A DNA stretch of 64,000 nt from Bacteroidetes bacterium HGW-Bacteroidetes-8. Its GTDB lineage: Bacteria > Bacteroidota > Bacteroidia > Bacteroidales > UBA932. The notes beneath the pieces are model-generated. The model made no database searches. It was not told the origin of the DNA and saw only the letters and a list, made by a program, of their open reading frames with translations. The stretch covers positions 1 through 64,000 of the forward strand of contig PHCZ01000009.1 in assembly GCA_002840895.1 (NCBI GenBank), given 5' to 3'. Positions 50,082 to 59,814 of this stretch are shown here, piece after piece. The number at the start of each line of letters is the position of its first letter. Position 1 is the first letter of the stretch. Position numbers and translations under genes: made by a program.

Positions 50082-52460
50082 ATGAAAGAGCAGGAGATTC
50101 TTAACAGAGCCACAACAGAGGTTGATGGCGGTGAGATAGACATAAGGCAGTTGGTCTATATCTTTATTTCAAAATGGTATCTGTTCACAATAAGTGTAGT
50201 TATTCTGCTTGTGGCAGGGTCTTTATACCTAAAAACCCAGACTCCAATATATGAAAGTAAAGCTTCAATTTTAGTAAAGGTTGAACAGAATGCCCCCGAG
50301 GAGCTATTCCTACTGCAAGATATGGGCTTCTCAATGGGAAAGAATAATATAGACAACGAAATTGGGGTTTTAAAATCACCCGATCTTATCTCTCGTATAG
50401 TTACATCTCTGGAGCTCTACACCACCTATCGCTACTCGAGCCGGTTTGGGTTTCACTCTCCCGAACTGTACAAAAACTCCCCTATCTATGTAAGGATGGA
50501 GGATGTGGAGCCGGAGAAGATACCCGGGACAATCCATTTTATATTTAGCCCAAAAAGAGAGGGGTATAGTGTAGATGCTACCTTTGCTCATAACGGTACC
50601 GAAAAAACAAAAGAAGTTATTTTAGATAAGCTTCCCGGATTTATTGAGTTGCCAATAGGTAAATTCTATGTTGCCAAACAGGAGGGTGTTGCATACATTG
50701 GGGGGGCACTTGAGGTTACTATCTCCAACCCAACTGCTGTTGCAAGAGGTTATGTCGGGAGTTTGAATGTTGCGACATTTGCCAAACAGAGCTCACTGCT
50801 CGAGTTAACTCTAAGAACAGAGAACCGCCAAAAGGGAGAGGATTTTATTCAGGCACTTATAACAGAGTATAATGCAGATGCTGTGAAGGATAAAAATACT
50901 GTTGCCTACAACACCTCCGTATTTATAGAGGAGCGTCTTAAGGATATTGCACGTGAGCTTGGAGAGGTTGAGGGGCAGGTAGAGGAGTACCGAAAAGAGT
51001 TTCAGGTGGCAGATATCCAGAGCCAGGTTGGCTCCTATATTCGTAAAAACGAGAACTACGACACCCGCAGGATGGAGATAGAGACTCAACTTAACTTGGT
51101 AAAGTATATAGACGACTTTATTAAGAACCAGGTAAATAAAAACAAATTGGTACCAAATCTTGGGCTTAAAGACCCAAGCCTTGTTGCTCTGATTGGTGAG
51201 TATAACACTCTGCTGATTAACCGTGAAAGGATAGAGGGGTCCACATCTGCAGACAACCCGGCACTTAAACAGGTGAACCAGCAGGTGAACAATATGCACC
51301 AGAACATTATAACATCTCTAACAAACGAGATAAGGGCATCCCAAATTGCACTTAGCGACCTTGAGAGGGAGAACACAATAACCAGCTCCAGGATGAGGAA
51401 TATCCCAACTGTTGAGCGTGGTTATACAGATATTCTTAGGCAGCAGGAGGTAAAATCTAACCTCTTTGTCTACCTGCTCCAGAAGAGGGAGGAGACTAAC
51501 CTTACCCAGGCTGCAGTTGCGCCAAAGGCGAAAATGATTGCCAAACCACACTCTGGAGGAGGCCCCGTTGCTCCAAGACGGGTAATTATACTTGCTACTT
51601 TCTTCTTAATCGGATTAGCCATTCCTGCAATTATCCTGTTTATAATAGACTATTTCCAGACAAAGATAGATGGAATGAAAGACCTAGAAGGGCTTACAAA
51701 TAGCAGTGTTGTGGGAGATATTGTAAAGGCAGAGGGGTTGAGCGAGGGGTCTAGCCTGGTGGTAAAACCTAATGACGACTCTGTTATAAACGAGATGTTC
51801 AGGACAATGCGTAATAATATTCTCTTTATGACCAGCGAGAGAGATTACAATGTTGTTTTGGTAACATCTACAGTGCCAAAGGAGGGAAAGACCTTTATAT
51901 CAATAAACCTGGCACGCAGCCTATCGCTAATGGATAAAAGGGTGCTGCTTGTTGGTGCAGACCTTAGGAACCCACAACTATCCAGAGCATTAGCTATTCC
52001 TAAGAGGGAGATAGGTTTCTCCTCATATCTTGCAGGGCATATCCAGGATTACAATGAGTTGATAGAGAAGGTAGAACCCAATTTCTTTGTAATACAATCG
52101 GGCCCAATTCCGCCAAACCCAAATGAGTTGATATCCAAGGCAAAGACCGGGGAGTTCTTTAATAACATTAGGAAAGAGTTTGATTATATAGTGGTAGATA
52201 GTGCACCGGTTGGGGTTGTAAGTGACACATTCCTGTTGGCTAAATATGTTCACGCAACATTGTTTGTTGTGAGAGAGGGATTTAGTGAGAAGGATACAGT
52301 ACAGTTTATCAATAATATTTCAATTGATAAAAGGCTTAAAAATATTGGAGTTGTACTGAACCACGCTACTTTCCAGAAGAGCCACGGCAGGTATAAGTAT
52401 GGATATAAATACTCATACAGATACAGATATGGTTATGCTCAAGGGTATGGGAATAAATAA
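50082..52460 (+). CDS. Wzc-like polysaccharide co-polymerase with BY-kinase
   Basis: A 792-residue inner-membrane protein that controls chain length and export of capsule or exopolysaccharide. Wzz domain with membrane segments at about residues 33-52 and 498-524, long coiled-coil periplasmic part, then a cytoplasmic tyrosine autokinase: Walker A STVPKEGKTFISINLA (about residue 600), Walker A' VLLVGADLRNPQ, Walker B VVDSAPVGVVSD, and a Tyr-rich tail (YGYKYSYRYRYGYAQGYG). Partner of the Wza-like protein. Confidence 0.95.
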   Translation: MKEQEILNRATTEVDGGEIDIRQLVYIFISKWYLFTISVVILLVAGSLYLKTQTPIYESKASILVKVEQNAPEELFLLQDMGFSMGKNNIDNEIGVLKSPDLISRIVTSLELYTTYRYSSRFGFHSPELYKNSPIYVRMEDVEPEKIPGTIHFIFSPKREGYSVDATFAHNGTEKTKEVILDKLPGFIELPIGKFYVAKQEGVAYIGGALEVTISNPTAVARGYVGSLNVATFAKQSSLLELTLRTENRQKGEDFIQALITEYNADAVKDKNTVAYNTSVFIEERLKDIARELGEVEGQVEEYRKEFQVADIQSQVGSYIRKNENYDTRRMEIETQLNLVKYIDDFIKNQVNKNKLVPNLGLKDPSLVALIGEYNTLLINRERIEGSTSADNPALKQVNQQVNNMHQNIITSLTNEIRASQIALSDLERENTITSSRMRNIPTVERGYTDILRQQEVKSNLFVYLLQKREETNLTQAAVAPKAKMIAKPHSGGGPVAPRRVIILATFFLIGLAIPAIILFIIDYFQTKIDGMKDLEGLTNSSVVGDIVKAEGLSEGSSLVVKPNDDSVINEMFRTMRNNILFMTSERDYNVVLVTSTVPKEGKTFISINLARSLSLMDKRVLLVGADLRNPQLSRALAIPKREIGFSSYLAGHIQDYNELIEKVEPNFFVIQSGPIPPNPNELISKAKTGEFFNNIRKEFDYIVVDSAPVGVVSDTFLLAKYVHATLFVVREGFSEKDTVQFINNISIDKRLKNIGVVLNHATFQKSHGRYKYGYKYSYRYRYGYAQGYGNK

Positions 52461-52510
52461 TTTAATTTTTTTTCATTTATTAAATAATATTATCTATTTT
52501 CGTAGTATTA

Positions 52511-52531
52511 TTGAGTAATAAAACTACTCAA
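52511..52531. promoter_or_regulatory. operator candidate upstream of the winged-helix regulator
   Basis: TTGAGTA at 52511-52517 and its complement TACTCAA at 52525-52531, seven bases apart, end four bases before the ATG. The half site TGAGTA also occurs in the palindrome at 41372-41387. Confidence 0.6.
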
Positions 52532-52535
52532 CATT

Positions 52536-53075
52536 ATGCTCGAAAGTCTTATAACATCCAAAACTAGAATAAAGCTGATGATAAAGTTTTTTATCAACAG
52601 CGATACAACAGCCTACCTTCGTAATCTTTCTGAAGAGTTTAGAGAGAGTACTAATGCAATAAGATTAGAACTTAATAGGTTTGAAGAGGCAAAGTTATTA
52701 GAATCCAAGAACGAACAGAACAAAAAAGTCTATAAAGCAAACACAAAGCATCCATACTTCAAAGATATGCACCGCTTGCTACTTAAATACGTGGGTATAG
52801 AAGAGATTGTGGACAATGTTGTAAAGCACATTGGAGAGCTAGAGAGAGGTTATATAATTAACGACTTTGCACAGGGAAACCCTGGAAATATTTTAGACCT
52901 CCTTTTGGTTGGAAAGAACTTTGATTATGACTATCTAAACAAGTTGGTTAGGAAGGCAGAAGAGAGTGTTTCGTTTAAAATACGATACATAGCAGTATCA
53001 CCCAACGAAGCATCGCAATATATCCCCGACAAGACTAAAACCCTGCTCGTATGGTCTGCCGGGGATAAATTTTAA
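52536..53075 (+). CDS. winged-helix regulator with nucleotidyltransferase-like C-terminal domain
   Basis: A 179-residue protein. The N-terminal ~75 residues form an ArsR-like winged helix (LITSKTRIKLMIKFFINSD, FRESTNAIRLELNRFEEAKL). The C-terminal half (ELERGYIINDFAQGNPGNILDLLLVGK) resembles a degenerate MNT-type nucleotidyltransferase: the usual GS/DxD pair is not evident. Homologues sit in Bacteroidota polysaccharide loci. It likely binds the TTGAGTA inverted repeat before its own start. It separates the export genes from the sugar-synthesis genes. Confidence 0.8.
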   Translation: MLESLITSKTRIKLMIKFFINSDTTAYLRNLSEEFRESTNAIRLELNRFEEAKLLESKNEQNKKVYKANTKHPYFKDMHRLLLKYVGIEEIVDNVVKHIGELERGYIINDFAQGNPGNILDLLLVGKNFDYDYLNKLVRKAEESVSFKIRYIAVSPNEASQYIPDKTKTLLVWSAGDKF

Positions 53076-53153
53076 TACCGCACTCATAATGCGGGAAATC
53101 AATGATTGTTGCTCCAAATGGGAGTAACGGGGATTTTTCATAAAATTAAACAT

Positions 53154-54128
53154 ATGAGAGTATTAGTTACAGGTGCCGATGGTTTTATCGGCTCACATCT
53201 GACAGAAATGTTATTAGAACAAGGATATAAAGTTAAAGCTTTGGCATACTATAATTCCTTTAATAATTGGGGGTGGCTTGAAGAGATACAGCATCCTAAT
53301 TTAGAAGTTATCGCAGGTGATGTTCGTGACCCTCATTATTGCAAGTTTATAACAAGAGATATAGATACTATTTTCCATCTCGCAGCACTAATTGCTATCC
53401 CATACTCGTACATTGCTCCTTATAGTTATGTTGATACAAATATAAAGGGGACTCTCAATATTTGCCAAGCAGCAATAGAAAACGGAAACATTCGTGTAAT
53501 TCACACTTCAACATCAGAGGTATATGGAACCGCACAGTATGTTCCTATCGATGAAAACCATCCAAAACAACCTCAATCTCCTTATTCAGCTTCAAAGATT
53601 GGAGCAGATGCAATGGCTTTAAGCTTCTTAAACGCCTTTAATTTGCCTGTAACTATTGCACGTCCCTTCAATACCTATGGACCAAGGCAATCAGCAAGAG
53701 CAATCATTCCAACCATTATTTCTCAAATAGCCAGTGGCATTAAAGAGATTAATTTGGGTGACCTCACTCCTACCCGCGACTTTAATTACGTAAAAGATAT
53801 ATGTAAAGGGTTTATTGCACTTGCAGAAAACGATTCAACAATTGGAAAAGAGATAAATATAGCTTCTAATTTTGAAATATCAATGAAAGATACACTTGAA
53901 TTGATAAAAAAGATTATGAAGTCAGATGTAAAATTTATTATCGATGAACAACGTTTAAGACCAGAAAAGTCTGAGGTTTTTAGATTGTGGGGGGATAATA
54001 AACTGATAAGAGAATTAACAGGTTTTACTCCTGATTATAGCATTGAGAAAGGGTTGACAGAAACCTGTAATTGGTTTGCCAATCCTGATAACTTAAAAAA
54101 ATACAAAGCAACAATTTATAATGTTTAA
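53154..54128 (+). CDS. legB: NAD-dependent 4,6-dehydratase LegB-like
   Basis: An extended SDR dehydratase acting on an NDP-GlcNAc in legionaminic-acid synthesis. VTGADGFIGSHLTEMLLEQG is the cofactor motif, YSASKIGADAMA has the YxxxK pair, and ALAYYNSFNNWGWLEE is characteristic of the LegB group. I use the ATG at 53154 rather than 53106. Stop and the next ATG are adjacent, beginning the tightly packed nonulosonate run. Confidence 0.93.
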   Translation: MRVLVTGADGFIGSHLTEMLLEQGYKVKALAYYNSFNNWGWLEEIQHPNLEVIAGDVRDPHYCKFITRDIDTIFHLAALIAIPYSYIAPYSYVDTNIKGTLNICQAAIENGNIRVIHTSTSEVYGTAQYVPIDENHPKQPQSPYSASKIGADAMALSFLNAFNLPVTIARPFNTYGPRQSARAIIPTIISQIASGIKEINLGDLTPTRDFNYVKDICKGFIALAENDSTIGKEINIASNFEISMKDTLELIKKIMKSDVKFIIDEQRLRPEKSEVFRLWGDNKLIRELTGFTPDYSIEKGLTETCNWFANPDNLKKYKATIYNV

Positions 54129-55328
54129 ATGGAGCCCAAATTTAACGATATAATCAAGTTTATAAGGGAGAAATATAATACTCCGGAAGGTTTTATCCCT
54201 CTACACTCACCATTTTTTGGAGGAAATGAGAAGAAATATCTGGAAGAGTGTATCGACTCAAGCTTTGTTAGTTCTGTTGGCAAATTTGTTGATTTATTTG
54301 AAGAAAAAATTGCAGAGTATACAGGTGCAAAAAAAGCTGTTGCTTGTGTAAATGGTACAAATGCATTACAGATAGCATTAATACTGGTTGGAGTTGAAAG
54401 AGACACAGAGGTTATTACTCAACCCCTTACTTTTATTGCTACTGCCAATGCTATAAGATATTGTGGTGCTAATCCTGTTTTTCTTGATGTAGATTTAGAT
54501 ACACTTGGCCTTAGCCCTATGGCACTAAAAAATTGGTTGTCAAATAATGTTGAATTAAGGAAAATCATACTCAATGACATTCATACTAATTATCAAAATA
54601 AATCTCAATTACAACCCTTAAATATAAAAACCGGAAAAAGGATAACCGCCTGCGTCCCTATGCACACTTTTGGCCATCCTGCTCGCATAGATGAGATTAT
54701 AAAAATATGCAATGATTATAACATTCCAGTTGTAGAAGATGCTGCTGAAAGCTTGGGAAGTTATTACAAAGGACAGCATACAGGAACTTTTGGCAAAATT
54801 GGAGTATTGAGCTTTAATGGTAACAAAATTCTTACAACAGGAGGTGGCGGAATGCTACTTTTTATGGATGAAATATTGGCAAAGAAAGCTAAGCACCTGA
54901 CCACACAAGCCAAGTTACCTCATCCTTGGGAATTCGCACACGATGAGATTGGCTATAACTACAGAATGCCTAACATAAATGCAGCACTTGGTTTGGCACA
55001 ACTTGAACAACTTCCTCAATTTTTAAAATCGAAACGAAAAATAGCTAGCTTTTATTGTGATTTCTTCGATAGTTTATCAATGATATTCATTAAAGAACCA
55101 CCAAATAGCTCGTCAAATTATTGGCTTAATTCCATTCTTTTACAGAATCACGAAGAAAGAGATGAATTTCTAAAAATTATGAATGAAAATGAAATTATGA
55201 CTAGACCTGTTTGGAATCTAATGAATACTCTTGATATGTTTAGATTTTATGAAACAGATCAATTAGTTAATAGCTATAATATTGCCGAAAAGTTGGTTAA
55301 TTTACCAAGTAGCCCAATAATAAAATGA
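54129..55328 (+). CDS. legC: PLP-dependent sugar aminotransferase LegC-like
   Basis: A DegT/DnrJ/EryC1/StrS aminotransferase (399 residues). ACVPMHTFGHPARIDEI, VVEDAAESLGSYYKG and the internal-aldimine Lys region SFNGNKILTTGGGG are conserved. It follows legB directly and overlaps legH by four bases. In the legionaminic pathway it aminates the 4-keto sugar made by LegB. Confidence 0.93.
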   Translation: MEPKFNDIIKFIREKYNTPEGFIPLHSPFFGGNEKKYLEECIDSSFVSSVGKFVDLFEEKIAEYTGAKKAVACVNGTNALQIALILVGVERDTEVITQPLTFIATANAIRYCGANPVFLDVDLDTLGLSPMALKNWLSNNVELRKIILNDIHTNYQNKSQLQPLNIKTGKRITACVPMHTFGHPARIDEIIKICNDYNIPVVEDAAESLGSYYKGQHTGTFGKIGVLSFNGNKILTTGGGGMLLFMDEILAKKAKHLTTQAKLPHPWEFAHDEIGYNYRMPNINAALGLAQLEQLPQFLKSKRKIASFYCDFFDSLSMIFIKEPPNSSSNYWLNSILLQNHEERDEFLKIMNENEIMTRPVWNLMNTLDMFRFYETDQLVNSYNIAEKLVNLPSSPIIK

Positions 55329-55960
55329 ATGGTATTATAAGAGAAGTATTTATAATTGGATATTCTGGTCATGCTTATGTGGTGACCGAAACATTAATGC
55401 TTTGTGATTTTTATGTAAAGGGCTATTTTGAAAAAAAAGAGTTAGAGAGAAACCCGTTTAATTTGAAGTATATTGGAAACGAAGATAATCTTGAATCAAA
55501 TATTAATACTAAAGAATTTTCAGTATTTCCTGCAGTTGGAAATAATATAAAAAGGGGGAACATATATTTGAAAAATGAGAATAAATTTAAAGAATTTATT
55601 ACTGTAGTTCATCCTGATGCAAATGTTTCAAAATTATCGATTATTGGAAAAGGGACTATAATTTGTAGAGGCTCGTGCATTAATCCTTTTTCTAGAATAG
55701 GAAATGGAGTAATTATAAATACTGGCTCAATTCTCGAACACGAGTGTGTTATAGATGATTTTGTTCATATTGCACCTGGTGCAGTTTTGGCAGGTAATGT
55801 TCAAGTTGGTCAATTTAGTTTTATCGGAGCTAATGCAGTTATTAAAGAGGGTATTAAAATAGGCAAAAATACTATTGTAGGTGCTGGATCGGTAGTAATT
55901 AGGGATATTAAAGATAATCAAATATTTGTTGGGAATCCTGCAAACCTTATTAAAAGATGA
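55325..55960 (+). CDS. legH: NeuD/PglD-type sugar O/N-acetyltransferase
   Basis: A 211-residue left-handed beta-helix acyltransferase. The N-terminal PglD-like domain (VFIIGYSGHAYVVTE) is followed by hexapeptide repeats (GNGVIINTGSILEHECVI, IGANAVIKEGIKIGKNTIV). His in EHECVIDDFVHIAPG fits the catalytic His. Expected to N-acetylate the amino sugar from LegC. Overlaps both neighbours by four bases. Confidence 0.9.
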   Translation: MNGIIREVFIIGYSGHAYVVTETLMLCDFYVKGYFEKKELERNPFNLKYIGNEDNLESNINTKEFSVFPAVGNNIKRGNIYLKNENKFKEFITVVHPDANVSKLSIIGKGTIICRGSCINPFSRIGNGVIINTGSILEHECVIDDFVHIAPGAVLAGNVQVGQFSFIGANAVIKEGIKIGKNTIVGAGSVVIRDIKDNQIFVGNPANLIKR

Positions 55961-56985
55961 GACAAAAAGTATCAATTATAGCAGAAGCAGGTGTCAACCA
56001 TAACGGCTCAATGGAATTGGCAAAGATGCTTGTTAAAATAGCTGCTGAAGCAGGTGCTGATATAGTTAAATTCCAAACTTTTAAAGCGGATAAATTGGTG
56101 TCTAAAAGTGCAAAAAAAGCTGAATATCAAAGAGCTAACCTTGATAACTTAGATAATTATCAATATAATATGCTCAAGTATTTAGAACTTGATGAAGCTA
56201 TGCATCTCGCTTTGATGGATTACTGTAAACAGTGCGGAATTACCTTTCTATCAACCGGTTTTGATGAAGAGAGTATTGATATGCTTGACAGACTGAAAAT
56301 ACCATTTTTTAAAGTACCTTCTGGGGAAATAACCAACAAACCATATTTACAGCATATTGCAAAAAAAGGCAAACCAGTTGTTCTTAGTACTGGAATGGCA
56401 GATTTGAATGAAATTAAAGATGCCTTAGAGGTTTTAACTGAAGCTGGTCTGGACTTGAGTAAAATCACAGTACTTCATTGCAACACCGAATACCCAACTC
56501 CAATGCAAGATGTCAACCTTAAAGCAATGAATAATATTCGTGAAACATTTGGTGTGAAAATTGGGTATTCAGATCATACTGTAGGTATTGAAGTACCAAT
56601 TGCGGCAGTAGCTTTGGGAGCTGAAGTAATTGAAAAACACTTCACCCTTGACCGCAATTTGGAAGGACCCGACCATAAAGCTTCTCTCGAGCCGGATGAA
56701 TTGAAAGCTATGGTAAAAGCAATCAGAAATATCGAATTAGCTATGAGAGGTTCCGGAATAAAAGAAACGTCAAAATCTGAAGAAACTAATAAAACAATAG
56801 CTAGAAAAAGTATTCATATATCTACTCAAATTACTGCAGGAGAAACTATTCTATCACACCACTTAATAATGAAACGCCCCGGTGATGGAATTTCACCTAT
56901 GCTTGTGGATGAAATAGTAGGTAAGATCGTAAAACGAGACATTAAAGAGGATGAAAAACTGAATTGGGAAGATTTAGAGTTATGA
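55957..56985 (+). CDS. legI: NeuB-type nonulosonate synthase (legionaminate synthase)
   Basis: It condenses PEP with a HexNAc-derived sugar to make a nine-carbon sugar. SIIAEAGVNHNGSMELAKML opens the NeuB barrel; KVPSGEITNKPYLQHIA, HCNTEYPTPMQDVNL and YSDHTVGIEVP are conserved; the C-terminal SAF domain includes TQITAGETILSHHLIMKRPG. Length 342. Its stop overlaps the legG ATG. Confidence 0.95.
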   Translation: MRQKVSIIAEAGVNHNGSMELAKMLVKIAAEAGADIVKFQTFKADKLVSKSAKKAEYQRANLDNLDNYQYNMLKYLELDEAMHLALMDYCKQCGITFLSTGFDEESIDMLDRLKIPFFKVPSGEITNKPYLQHIAKKGKPVVLSTGMADLNEIKDALEVLTEAGLDLSKITVLHCNTEYPTPMQDVNLKAMNNIRETFGVKIGYSDHTVGIEVPIAAVALGAEVIEKHFTLDRNLEGPDHKASLEPDELKAMVKAIRNIELAMRGSGIKETSKSEETNKTIARKSIHISTQITAGETILSHHLIMKRPGDGISPMLVDEIVGKIVKRDIKEDEKLNWEDLEL

Positions 56986-58085
56986 AAATAGGTGTACTGA
57001 CAAGTTCAAGAGCAGATTTTGGTATTTATCTTCCTTTATTGAAAGCATTAAAAAACGACCCATTTTTTCAATTTGAGTTGATTGTGTTTGGAACTCATCT
57101 TTCCAAATTTAATGGTTATACAGTTAAGCATATTGTTGATGAAGGTTTTGAGCCTACTTACCAAATTCACCAAATGCTTTTGACAGACGACCCAAATTCG
57201 ATTGCCACATCCTATGCATTGACCTCACTCAAGTTCGCGGAATTTTGGAAAGATAATAGATTTGATTGTGTATTCTGCATAGGAGATCGTTATGAAATGG
57301 CTGCTGCTGTTATAGCCGGAATACCATATAATGTACTATTTGCTCATATCCATGGAGGCGAAACTACTCTTGGAGCAATAGATAATATATATAGACACAG
57401 CATAACATTGGCTTCAAAATGGCATTTTGTAGCTACTAAAACTTATAAAGAACGAGTAAAAGAAATAACTGGGAACTCTGATAATTGTTTAATCATAGGC
57501 TCACTAAGCTTATTTAATTTGAAGCAAATGAAGTTATTGAATTTGGCAGAATTTTACAACAAATGGCAAATTGACCTTTCTATTCCAAGTATTTTGATTA
57601 CTTTACATCCTGAAACTGTAGCTTTTAATCATAATGAAAAATATGTTTCAGAAGCATTGACAGCATTCAAAGTACTATGTAAGAATTACCAACTAATTGT
57701 AACAATGCCCAACTCAGATACTCTAGGAACTGTTTACCGATTTGCATTTAATAGCTTGAAGGAATATAATTTTGAAAAGGTTTTTTTAATTGAAAACTTT
57801 GGTACTCAATCTTACTTTAGCTGTATGAAGTACGTTGGTCTAATTATTGGGAACAGCTCAAGTGGCATTATAGAGGCAGCTTCTTTTAGAAAATATGTCA
57901 TTAATATTGGAGATAGGCAAAAAGGAAGGCTCATTAGTGATAATACCAAACACGTAGCCTTTGATTCTGAATTAATTTTCCAAGAAGTGAATAAATTATT
58001 TGGAAAAGATTATACTGGTACAAATATTTATCTTCAGAATCAACCAGTTCAAAGGATAATTAAATTTCTAAAAAAACAACATTGA
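56982..58085 (+). CDS. legG: hydrolysing NDP-sugar 2-epimerase (NeuC/LegG type)
   Basis: It releases NDP and inverts C2 to give the sugar substrate for LegI. MKIGVLTSSRADFGIYLPLL and HIHGGETTLGAIDNIYRHS (GE.T.GA.D..RH.I) are typical of NeuC; NSSSGIIEAAS is also present. I use the ATG at 56982, which overlaps the legI stop (ATGA), over the one at 56964. Length 367. Confidence 0.93.
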   Translation: MKIGVLTSSRADFGIYLPLLKALKNDPFFQFELIVFGTHLSKFNGYTVKHIVDEGFEPTYQIHQMLLTDDPNSIATSYALTSLKFAEFWKDNRFDCVFCIGDRYEMAAAVIAGIPYNVLFAHIHGGETTLGAIDNIYRHSITLASKWHFVATKTYKERVKEITGNSDNCLIIGSLSLFNLKQMKLLNLAEFYNKWQIDLSIPSILITLHPETVAFNHNEKYVSEALTAFKVLCKNYQLIVTMPNSDTLGTVYRFAFNSLKEYNFEKVFLIENFGTQSYFSCMKYVGLIIGNSSSGIIEAASFRKYVINIGDRQKGRLISDNTKHVAFDSELIFQEVNKLFGKDYTGTNIYLQNQPVQRIIKFLKKQH

Positions 58086-59131
58086 ATACATTCAGAAAAC
58101 ATTTACTTCAAAAAGGTAGTACAATTAAAGAAGCCTTAGAGAGGTTGGATTATCTTGCAAAAGATGCTATAATCTTTATTGTTAATGAAGAAAACTATCT
58201 TATAGGCTCATTAACTGACGGTGATGTGAGGCGTGGTCTCTTGAAGGGTTATACTATTGAAAATATTGTTGATGAAATCATTCAACCCAACCCAAAATAT
58301 ATTGGCAAAGGGGATAGAAATATCAGTAAAGTTATTCAATACCGTGAAAATAATTTTAGAATCCTACCTATACTTGATAAAAAAGGAAGAATTGTAAATG
58401 TTATTAACTTTAGAGAAATAAAATCTTACCTACCAATTGACGCTGTTATAATGGCAGGTGGTCGTGGTGAACGCCTAAGACCATTAACAGATTCTATACC
58501 CAAACCATTATTAAAAGTTGGAGATAAAACAATATTAGAGCATAATCTTGATAGGCTTAGGACATATGGTATTGACGACTTTTGGATTACTGTAAGATAC
58601 CTAGGTGAACAAATTGAAGCTTATTTTAATAATGGATACCAGAAAAATATCAATATCCAGTATGTATTTGAAGATGTACCACTTGGAACAATTGGTGCTG
58701 TATCTAAAATAAAAAATTTTTCTCATAATTATGTTATAGTAACTAATTCCGACTTACTTACAAATATTGATTACGAGCATTTTTTTCTTGATTTTCTTGC
58801 ACAAGATGCAGATTTTTCAGTAGTAACTATTCCATATTCAGTTGATATACCATACGCTGTACTTGAAACCAACAATGGACACGTCATTAATTTTCGTGAA
58901 AAACCAACATACACCTATTATTCAAACGGTGGTATATACCTTATGAAAAGAGAAATGCTCAAATACCTTCCATTTGAAAAATTTTTTAATGCTACTGACT
59001 TGATGGAAAAGCTAATAGAAAAAGGCTATAAGGTCATTTCATATCCATTATCAGGTTATTGGTTGGATATTGGAAGACACGAGGAATACGAAAAAGCTCA
59101 AAACGATATTAAAACCATTAACTTTAAATGA
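58082..59131 (+). CDS. ptmE: CBS-domain sugar nucleotidyltransferase (PtmE-like)
   Basis: Two CBS motifs form the N-terminal ~115 residues (FIVNEENYLIGSLTDGDVRR), followed by an NTP_transferase domain (AVIMAGGRGERLRPLTDSIP, KPLLKVG). In Campylobacter the related PtmE makes GDP-glucosamine for the GDP branch of legionaminic acid. Start codon is TTG at 58082, overlapping the legG stop (TTGA). Substrate is inferred from family and context. Confidence 0.88.
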   Translation: MNTFRKHLLQKGSTIKEALERLDYLAKDAIIFIVNEENYLIGSLTDGDVRRGLLKGYTIENIVDEIIQPNPKYIGKGDRNISKVIQYRENNFRILPILDKKGRIVNVINFREIKSYLPIDAVIMAGGRGERLRPLTDSIPKPLLKVGDKTILEHNLDRLRTYGIDDFWITVRYLGEQIEAYFNNGYQKNINIQYVFEDVPLGTIGAVSKIKNFSHNYVIVTNSDLLTNIDYEHFFLDFLAQDADFSVVTIPYSVDIPYAVLETNNGHVINFREKPTYTYYSNGGIYLMKREMLKYLPFEKFFNATDLMEKLIEKGYKVISYPLSGYWLDIGRHEEYEKAQNDIKTINFK

Positions 59132-59814
59132 AGCCATTAGTAATCATACCTGCAAGAGGCGGTTCTAAAGGTGTACCCCGTAAAAACATTAAACATCTTG
59201 GTGGTAAACCACTTATTCAATATACAATTGAAGCAGCAAGAGGAGTTTTTCCAGACAAATTGATTTGTGTCTCGACTGATGATTTAGAAATAAAAAAAAT
59301 TGTTGAAACTTTAGGGTTAAAAGTACCATTTCTTCGCCCGGCAGAATTATCAACAGATGAAGCAGGTACATACGAAGTGCTCTTACATGCGATTGGATTT
59401 TATGAAAAAACAGGATATTATCCAGACACCTTGATATTATTGCAAGCTACTTCACCATTTAGAACTTGGAAACATATTTCTGAAGCTTTAAAATTATATA
59501 ATAACAGTTGTGAAATGATAGTTTCAGTAAAGGAAACAAAATCAAACCCTTACAGTGTTTTACATGAAGAAAATAATGAAGGTTGGTTGGAAAAATCCAA
59601 AAATGGAAATTATACCCGTAGACAGGATGTGCCAAAAGTATGGGAACTAAATGGAGCGATTTATATTATTAATGTTTCATCAATTAAAGAGAATCCCTTC
59701 AACAAATTAACTCGTGTTAAGAAATATGTTATGAATGAGATTATCTCTCATGATATTGATACTGATTTTGATTGGCTGATTGCAGAAACTATTGTAAAAA
59801 ACAATCTTATATGA
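59128..59814 (+). CDS. legF: CMP-nonulosonate synthetase (NeuA/LegF type)
   Basis: It activates the nonulosonic acid with CTP. VIIPARGGSKGVPRKNIKHL is the signature; LILLQATSPFRTWKHI and RRQDVPKVWELNGAIYI are conserved. Length 228. Overlaps ptmE by four bases and the next gene by four. Confidence 0.94.
   Translation: MKPLVIIPARGGSKGVPRKNIKHLGGKPLIQYTIEAARGVFPDKLICVSTDDLEIKKIVETLGLKVPFLRPAELSTDEAGTYEVLLHAIGFYEKTGYYPDTLILLQATSPFRTWKHISEALKLYNNSCEMIVSVKETKSNPYSVLHEENNEGWLEKSKNGNYTRRQDVPKVWELNGAIYIINVSSIKENPFNKLTRVKKYVMNEIISHDIDTDFDWLIAETIVKNNLI

Noticed and set aside
52536-53075. The winged-helix/MNT protein as a MntA-type antitoxin
   Set aside because: No HEPN partner lies beside it, the nucleotidyltransferase motif looks degenerate, and it sits inside a polysaccharide operon.
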